DNA of 64,000 bases. Source: Zarea fungicola. Its lineage: Eukaryota > Ascomycota > Sordariomycetes > Hypocreales > Cordycipitaceae. This document shows positions 57,079 through 64,000 of this stretch, in pieces. How positions within the stretch are numbered: position 1 is the stretch's first letter; every line of letters begins with the position of its first letter. The DNA lies in contig FWCC01000343.1 in the NCBI GenBank assembly GCA_900169235.1, positions 1-64,000 of the forward strand, given 5' to 3'. Under the pieces are notes generated by a model, which was not told where the DNA came from, did not search any database, and saw nothing but the letters and a program-made list of their open reading frames with translations. Both the position numbers and the translations under genes were made by a program.

Positions 57079-59168
57079 CCGATTTGGAAATGGTTCTAGA
57101 CGCAATAGACTTTATCCGCTTCTACTCAAATGGGAAGGTAGGCTTCTCACTACGAGTCGAAAGAGCTTAATTAGAACAGCCCTATTACGCTAGTGCAGAT
57201 CATTTTCCAGTCAGGGAAATGAAATGGGACTCGTTGCCAACGGCAGGTTTGCCGCCTGGTGGCACTTTTCCGGTAATCCGTGTGAACTTAACGACAATGA
57301 CTAGTTAGCGCTTATATCGGCAGGCAAATTCAACAGTATGCGATACAGCCTATACCAGATACTGTACTGAACGCTTTCAATACCCCTTATTTTGTTTAAA
57401 TATTCGGCTGTTTATGTCTGCTGTCTCGGCAGAAATGCCGTCTTCCCACAACTTTGATGCCTATGCCGGCCGTTTCAAGTAGGAAAGCTTCATGATGAAA
57501 CAGCCACCATAATGTTTTTGATTATGAGGCGCATAAATAAAAACGCGCATATAATGCATTTCTTACTGCTCCTGTCATGTTACGTATATCGTTATTTCAT
57601 TTCTCTGCGTAAAATCTGGGGAAATGATAGCCTGCTATGTACGTCAATCCGGGGTACCAGTGGTTAATAGTCGTGCCCAAGAGTAGGGGTCTACTTTAGC
57701 CAGACACGCGTACGTGCAGAACGCGGAGACGAACAAAGCCTTGACTCGCGTTCGAAGCCGCCAATTCTGTCAGGCCGGCGATGATTTAGTCATGAGCTGA
57801 CGGATTCTACAGTTACAATATGAAGGTTCGCGCAGGTAAGAATAGCAGCAATGCAGGCTGAAAGCGAAACGCCGGCAGCTACGGAGACTGGATTTATTTA
57901 GAACGGAGAATTTCAGACTGCAGCAATTTACGGGGATAACGCATCCTTATTAATTTGTGTCCTGCCTCCACACTCGAGTTGAACACAGTAGGCTTACGGG
58001 GTGCAATCCAGCAACCGGAGAGGTAACTGGCCAATTGAAAGAATTGGGCTGCGTGCTCCCTTATCAAGTCGGTGTGACCTTTCTAGGCTTGAAATTTCCC
58101 TCCCGACTTCTAGGGGCTGACGTGGTCACACAGTATTGCCAAGTCTGGGCACGAGTATGTTTAAGGTTAGAGGAAATTCAAGGTTATCTTGGCCCCAAGG
58201 GGTAGTTCTTGGCGGTGGGTCAACCAAATGCTGGCGTGTAATAGGGCACGTCCAGATAGACAGGAAGCTTTTGCATTGGGATACTTGATAAATTGCTGCA
58301 TGCCGCTCGAGCATGACTCAGGCTAAAGAATGAAGCAAAAAACCGAAGCCCGTATCACTTGGACGCTGTTTACGAATAATTAGGGTCATGCCACAAGTGG
58401 CGTATTGTGCCCAGCACCAAGAAATAGTCTCATTGCTGCCAAGAACACACCGTCCACTTGTTGCAACAAATGAGTACGCACAGCCACTGGTGCTGCCAAC
58501 AAACACAACGCCCAGCCAATTGGTCTTTCTTGGCTCAAGCTGCTGCCCCTCAAAGCCGTCGAAGATCTATTTTCAGCGTATTGTGCATGCCCATCATGGC
58601 GGCTACAACTCTCCACCACCAGGCGTTGTCTGTGTCCAAACCACACTGAAACCGCACTGCGGTGCATTGCCAAGCGCTCAAATACACATGGGAGCGTTGG
58701 CCAAGACATCTCCATGCGATGCAGCTTGTTTTCCTTGTTTGTTGGTAGCTCATGGCATCCGCTGTGCCCGCATGCCATGGAACCCCATATAGATCCTCTC
58801 CTTGTGTCTGTTTTGCCCAGCCTTTGCTTCTTTCCCCTTTTCTTTTGCTTCTTGAGGTTAAAATTATCTTCGCCTTCATTTGAACAATTTCAATATTTTC
58901 TGTTAAACTGTCTCTCTTTTTTACGTTTGTGTTCGCCATCGCGCTTGCCTAACCATTGCATCGTCGACAGCATCTAATTCGCCTTGACGGTGAACTCTGT
59001 CGCTCACCACCTCTCTTTGTCAAATCAACAATATTCAACTTCTATTACATATTTATTTCTGCATGCAGCGACACTCTTTATCAACTGTATAACTTCCATT
59101 TCTATACCGCTGTTCTGAGGTCGCGCGACCTTCTCGCCATTCCGAGTTTCGACTCGAGGCTCCTAAAC
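57079..59168. other. Divergent intergenic region, 2.1 kb
   Basis: Between the AA14-like gene (minus) and the GH76 gene (plus). The last 370 bp before 59169 are T/C-rich leader-like sequence with a nine-codon uORF (59063-59092, MQRHSLSTV). No gene recognised. Confidence 0.5.
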
Positions 59169-60721
59169 ATGCTCTCACTTTCTACAACAGCAGTCTTACT
59201 GTTCTCTACATTATTTACCGATGCGCATGCGCAATATTATAAGATTGACAGCAAAGGTACTTGGGTGCAGGAATGACTCTGCTGGCATTGGCTAATGGGG
59301 CATAGATGAAATAAAAAGAACCGCCAGCACGGTCGCCTACGACCTGATGCTCATGTACGAAGGCAACATGACCGGAATGATTCCGGGAATTCTACCAGGG
59401 CCGCCATCCGAAGGCAAAGGAAATTATTACTGGTGGCAGGGCGGTGCCATGATGGGCACATACATTGACTACTGGCATTTAACAGGGGACACCAGTTACA
59501 ACGACGTTGTCATGCAGGGAATTTTGCACCAAGTTGGCGAGAACAAGGCATTCATGCCTCGAAATCATACGGCTTCGCTGGGAAACGATGATCAAGGGTT
59601 TTGGGGCATGACGGCAATGCTCGCCGCCGAACTCAAGTTTCCTGATCCTCCCGAGGACGAACCTCAATGGCTCCAGCTGGCCCAGGCCGTCTGGGCGACG
59701 CAAGCCGATCCTAGCAGGCACGACGAGTACTGCAACGGTGGCCTGCGGTGGCAAATTCCCCTTTCCAATGCTGGATACGACTTCAAAAACAGTAAGTTTG
59801 GCCACCGGAGTAACATGATGCTCTAGACTAACAAATGTAGCCATCGCCAATGGCTGCTTTTTCAATATTGGCGCCCGACTCGCCAGATATACGAAAAACG
59901 CGACATATGCCGAGCATGCAGAGGCAACATGGGACTGGCTGTGGGGAGTCAAGTACATTGACCACGAGAGTTGGGTTGTCTATGATGGCGCGCGAGTTCA
60001 GCACAACTGCACCGATGTCGACCAGTTTACCTTTTCCTACAACGCAGCCATTCTAACCCAAGGAGCTGCGTTTATGTACAACTACGTGAGTTTGCATTCG
60101 TGGCGTGTTAAAGACGTGCGAACTAATATATTTTAGACTGATGGAGATCCAAAATGGGGTGAGCGCGTTGACAATCTTTTGGACTCTCTGCTCAAAGTAT
60201 TCTTCCCGGAGGGGGTTGCCTACGAGGTCAACTGCGAAGTGAAACAAGGTATATGTACTGCCGATATGATTACTTTCAAGGGCTATGTCCATCGCTGGCT
60301 TGCCACGGTGACACAGATTGTGCCGCACACGGCCAAGAAGATCCTTCCAGTTCTAAAAACGTCTGCCCAAGCGGCTGCGAACCAGTGCACCGGCCGTGAC
60401 ACTGGTCGTACTTGTGGGTTTTACTGGAGTGGTGGTAAATTTGTTGATCCCAGCGTCGACAAAACCACTGGTGCGGGCGAGTATATGAGTGTGCTCGCTG
60501 CGGTGTCCAGTCTCCTGATTGAGGACGCGAACCCTCCTGCAACAAACGAAACTGGTGGTACTTCGAAAGGCAGCCCGAATGGTGGCTTTGCGGGCGGTGA
60601 CAACGGCCAGCGCATATGGAAGACGATTACGGCGGCGGACAAGGCCGGTGCTGGTATTATAACTTTTATTCTAGCCTTTGGTGCTATTGGCACTTTTTGG
60701 TGGGTGAGTTTCAAGGACTAA
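59169..60721 (+). CDS. GH76 mannosidase/transglycosidase of the Dfg5/Dcw1 type
   Basis: Four exons, 59169..59256, 59306..59791, 59841..60085 and 60137..60721, 467 aa; introns of 49, 49 and 51 nt. N-terminal signal peptide (MLSLSTTAVLLFSTLFTDAH), then the GH76 (alpha/alpha)6 barrel with YYWWQGGAMMGTYIDYW and the catalytic Asp pair in LGNDDQGFWGM. Later come CNGGLRWQI, ANGCFFNIGARLARYT and QFTFSYNAAILTQGA, all typical of Dfg5/Dcw1. The C-terminus has a small-residue linker and a hydrophobic stretch (AGIITFILAFGAIGTFWW) consistent with a GPI-attachment signal, although it ends in KD. Yeast homologues are plasma-membrane/cell-wall proteins thought to move GPI-anchored mannoproteins onto wall glucan. 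Expected role here: cell-wall assembly. Confidence 0.93.
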
Positions 60722-62150
60722 TCATGCCTTTTGTGGTTGCTGGACCTGCGTTGTCTTTTTGGGTAACAATTGATTAGCGTTGGTGCCCCTGGACAATTGT
60801 TGGAAATTACCAGGCAACTCTTGGCAGCTGTGCCTCATCTGAACTGTACACTACTTGTATTCAACATTGATCACCATCCTTCTTGTCCCAAAGCTTCTAG
60901 TTTGTGGCGTAGAGCGCCGCCAAGATACGATGCCCCTGCGCGATTAAGTGGTCGATGCGACGGTCTCTGGATTCATGACGTAGACTGCCCGCCCCCAAAC
61001 TTGAAGCAATCATAAGTGCTGGATAGGCAGTGGGTATTGGTTGTTATGTTACTTGAGGTGACCCTGGGACGTTGAAATCAAGTCATCCGTTGCACGTTCT
61101 TCTTTCTACTGGTTTTATTACGTGCTCACCAACCGAGCTAATAACAATAATTGATCATTAATTGAGAGAACCCTGCCGTTAGCTTGCAATGCCATGTGCA
61201 GCTCCGTATACCCTGTCTGACGCCTGGGCCAAGTTAGACCAATGCCGATCTGGGGGCTAGTTACGGTAGAGGGCCAGCCACTCGGCATTTTCGGGGTGGG
61301 CACTTGTGACGATGAAGGTTGGCAAAGCTGTACCTGACTTCCAGGTTTCGACGAAAACACGCCAGACATGGACTTGTGATTTACATGCAGGTCCTTCTTG
61401 ACATATTTGACCTTTCGAAGCCCTGATGGAATGATTCTTGTACAATAGCTTTAAAAAAGAGGTGACGCACGAGGTAAGACACCATGCATGTGGCGAGGCA
61501 GCTGAAAGGGATCTGACCGGGGCTAAATCGTGCGTAGGGAACTTAGTATCGGGAATGGATCACTTAGCATCTTCTTACCTTGACGCCACAGCACTGGCGA
61601 GTGTCAGCAGCGCCCACCCTTGCGGACAAAGCAGGTTCTCGTCCTGGTATTAGCTCTGCGGTCCTTTGAAACGGCCGCATCCGTGTCATAAAAAACAGCG
61701 CCTTGTGCAGGAAACATGCAAATGGCACCCGTGTCAGCAAATAGAGGCGGGTCGACCCACAAGGTTAGCAGTTGAGAAAGTTCCAGTTTCTATGCAACCC
61801 TGTTCTAGATACGCGGAAGTTGACGTTGAAACTGTTCCTTTTTCTAGAAAGTAGTTGCTCTTTTGGGTTTGGAACGGGTGGTGAGATTCTCGGACTCCTT
61901 GCTAGCTTTGGGGGCGGCCTGTTGGGCGGACCAGCATCATGATGCAATTGGATGGGAACCAAGTACGACCCGTCCGGTGTGGATATTACCGTCCTCCTCG
62001 ATTTTCCCACGTTGTGTAATAAGCGAATCGTGTTACCGATATAAGTGAGGGCCATCCCCGGACACCTGGTGAGTTTTCAAGCAAATCTCGTTCTGTTTCC
62101 GCGCGGCTCAAAAGGACGCTGTGTGCTCCTGCACAGGCACAACATCAACA
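60722..62150. other. Intergenic region, 1.4 kb
   Basis: 3' flank of the GH76 gene and promoter of the P450 gene; no gene recognised and no clear TATA box. Confidence 0.5.
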
Positions 62151-63894
62151 ATGGATCCAGACTTCACCCTCGGCCTCATTAGGGTCATCATTCTTTTGTT
62201 TGGAGCATATGCGCTCAGTGCTTCACTGTACGGGGCATTGCTAACAAAGCGACCCTCGCCAAAGGATGTAGAAAAGACGAGTGAGCCGCCGACGATACCG
62301 TCGCGGATACCATATATCGGCCATGTACTCCAAGTCATGAAAAGCGGCTTCCAGGAATATTTCGGCGAGCTATCGTATGTTTTTGGCTCAATTTATTTCA
62401 TTATATCGACATAGCTGACTGTTTTTGTGTCTGCCGTAGAATCAGCCAGGCGACGCCCGTCTCGGTGGCATCGCTGTTTACGCAGAGAATCTACGTTGTG
62501 GACGCGTCCAACACGGAAATGACCAAGCTCTTTGCCAGGACGCCCGGTCTGAGTCTCACGGCGGCCTTTTGGGTCGGTTTCGGCGGCTACTTGCGCTTCA
62601 ACAAGGCGAGCGAGGAGAGCATGATGACGCCAGACAAGCACCCGTTTAAAAAGGAGCTCTCGCGGCTCATTCGCGACGAGCTCCAGACGATTAGCAAGGT
62701 CCACGAGCACGGGGCCAACATACAGAGGAAGCTCAACGAGGCGTGGGAGCGGACGGTGCCTGGCGTGTCGAATACGGTGCAGCTCGCCGAGTGGGTGTCG
62801 GATGGCGTCGCCATGTCGGTCGGGGCTGTAATCTGGGGCGACAAGGGCCCGTATGACGATCCCGAGTTTAGACGAAGTCTCAGGTAAGTGTAAATCTTTT
62901 AGTGGTTGTACTGTTTGTACGAATACTTATTTAATATATTCGTAGAACCATGTTGAGTGGCTTGCGCCACTTGTACCACCCGCTTACCATGTTTCTGCCA
63001 AAATACTTTCGTGATGCTCGGGATCATGTCCGCGCTGGGCTGAGCACCTTGGATGCTCCAGGGAGCGAGGATGAAGGTGAAAAGGGAGAGGTAGACGAAG
63101 CAAAGCTGTCCTTTATCGACAAGGTGAAGCGCCTGCTGCAGAAATACAGCATACCAAGGGCCGGATGGAACGATTTTTCCTTTTCGCTCATCATGGGCGT
63201 CTTTCCGAATCTTATTAATATCACCACCTGGGCGCTGTGGCATCTCATCGGCGACCCGGAACTCATGACTGCCATCCGCGCCGAAGTCGACGGCCTCGCT
63301 GAGGCGTCTCGGCCTTCCGCAACGGAAAGCAGAGACAAGGTTGTAGACATAAGCCTCGTGCGCGAGTCCTGTCCGCTGCTCATGTCGCTGTGGTATGAGC
63401 TGCTGCGCGTGTACGCCGCCAACTCGAACATTACGCGCCTCGTCACGCACGATTCGGTATTTTCGGGCATCTTGGCATTTCGGCGAAAGGCGCTCATTGT
63501 CGCGCCCATGCTGCCGCACCAGCACAGCTACAGCAGCTGGGGCGAGGATGCAGACACGGTGCGCGCGGACCGCTTCCTGGGCGAGGACGGGCAGGTGGAC
63601 ACTACGCGGGTGAAGGAGCTCATGGCGTTTGGCCTGCCGACGGTGCTCATGTGCCCGGGGCGGTATGTTGTGTTTAACGTCGTCATGCTGAATCTGATCA
63701 AGACGTTGTTGACGTTTGACATTGCGGCGGCGCCGGGCGAGACGCTGAATGGCGGGCAGGGCGCGTGTAAGCCGAAGAAGAGCATGGTGGCGGGCGTTCC
63801 GGAGCCGTCACAGGATCCAAAACTGGTCTTGACACGACGGAAAGACGTAGAGTCTGTGTTTGTTACATTTGAGAACCAAAAGCCGGGGTGGTAA
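62151..63894 (+). CDS. Cytochrome P450 with unusual heme-binding loop
   Basis: Three exons, 62151..62374, 62440..62883 and 62946..63894 (introns of 65 and 62 nt), 538 aa. The N-terminal membrane anchor (LGLIRVIILLFGAYALSASL) is followed by a Pro-rich hinge (EPPTIPSRIPYIGHVL), as in ER-bound microsomal P450s. The K-helix ExxR is WYELLRVY (Glu374, Arg377). The heme region is FGLPTVLMCPGRYV with Cys459. The I-helix (SLIMGVFPNLINITTWALWH) lacks the usual acid-Thr pair, as in CYP7/CYP8-like P450s, where an Asn-containing motif is common. Overall it resembles the fungal P450s annotated as sterol 7- or 12-hydroxylase-like (CYP7/8 clan). Substrate unknown. No neighbouring biosynthetic genes are in the window. 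Confidence 0.88.
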
Positions 63895-64000
63895 TGTCGG
63901 ATGTTGGAGTTGGACGGCGCAACTGTTTCCTAAAAGCGTGGCGTTGTATCATATTTGAAGTCTTTAATTCAATCTTAAACCCATTATTCTTGAGCCGTTT
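63895..64000. other. 3' flank of the P450 gene to window end
   Basis: AT-rich 3' UTR-like sequence; nothing else visible. Confidence 0.4.

Noticed and set aside
48000..64000. Secondary-metabolite cluster made of the carotenoid oxygenase, MFS transporter and P450
   Set aside because: No core synthase or terpene cyclase is present, and unrelated housekeeping and wall genes lie between them.

Overview
This window is nuclear DNA of a filamentous ascomycete (Pezizomycotina), most likely a Sordariomycete and plausibly Hypocreales. The evidence is the short GT-AG introns (about 50-70 nt) with CTAAC-type branch sites, CT-rich ATG-poor leaders, and protein families typical of these fungi: a C-terminal fungal transcription-factor domain, a 2EXR protein, a Dfg5/Dcw1-type GH76, an AA14-type copper oxygenase, a Sim4-complex kinetochore subunit and a Kex2-processed repeat precursor. 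The order is inferred from overall character, not from a database match. I saw no tRNA, rRNA or CRISPR array.

Left arm (1-9.1 kb): the 3' part of a transcription-factor gene, a small 93-aa orphan with its own TATA box, a Gfo/Idh/MocA oxidoreductase, a 2EXR-domain protein, a three-exon hotdog thioesterase (minus strand) and a Pus9/Rib2-type tRNA pseudouridine synthase. The last two are divergently transcribed.

Middle (9.1-36.9 kb): a very gene-poor stretch. It holds only a bZIP regulator at 17.9-18.8 kb, isolated by 8.8 kb upstream and 12.8 kb downstream, and an intronless GNAT acetyltransferase at 31.7-32.2 kb. Around 33.7-34.6 kb lies a repeat island: a 623-bp foldback-like element with two exactly 93-bp inverted arms (each 3 x 31 bp), a degenerate tandem array between the arms, and further arrays beside it.

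Right arm (36.9-64 kb): an intracellular-type GH3 beta-glucosidase faces a secreted precursor carrying eleven AGN(W/Y)PAV(N/S) peptides and three GWK-type peptides separated mostly by KR sites. This precursor is the most interesting locus. Then come Fta4 (kinetochore), a carotenoid-oxygenase-family enzyme, a candidate spliced minus-strand transcript with eight copies of CGACGACA, a 252-aa orphan, an MFS transporter, a small secretory or membrane orphan, an AA14-like LPMO, a GH76 cell-wall enzyme and a P450 with an unusual heme-binding loop. Several products act on carbohydrate (GH3, AA14, GH76), but they do not form an obvious co-regulated cluster. Exon joins were worked out by hand from splice signals and reading frames.
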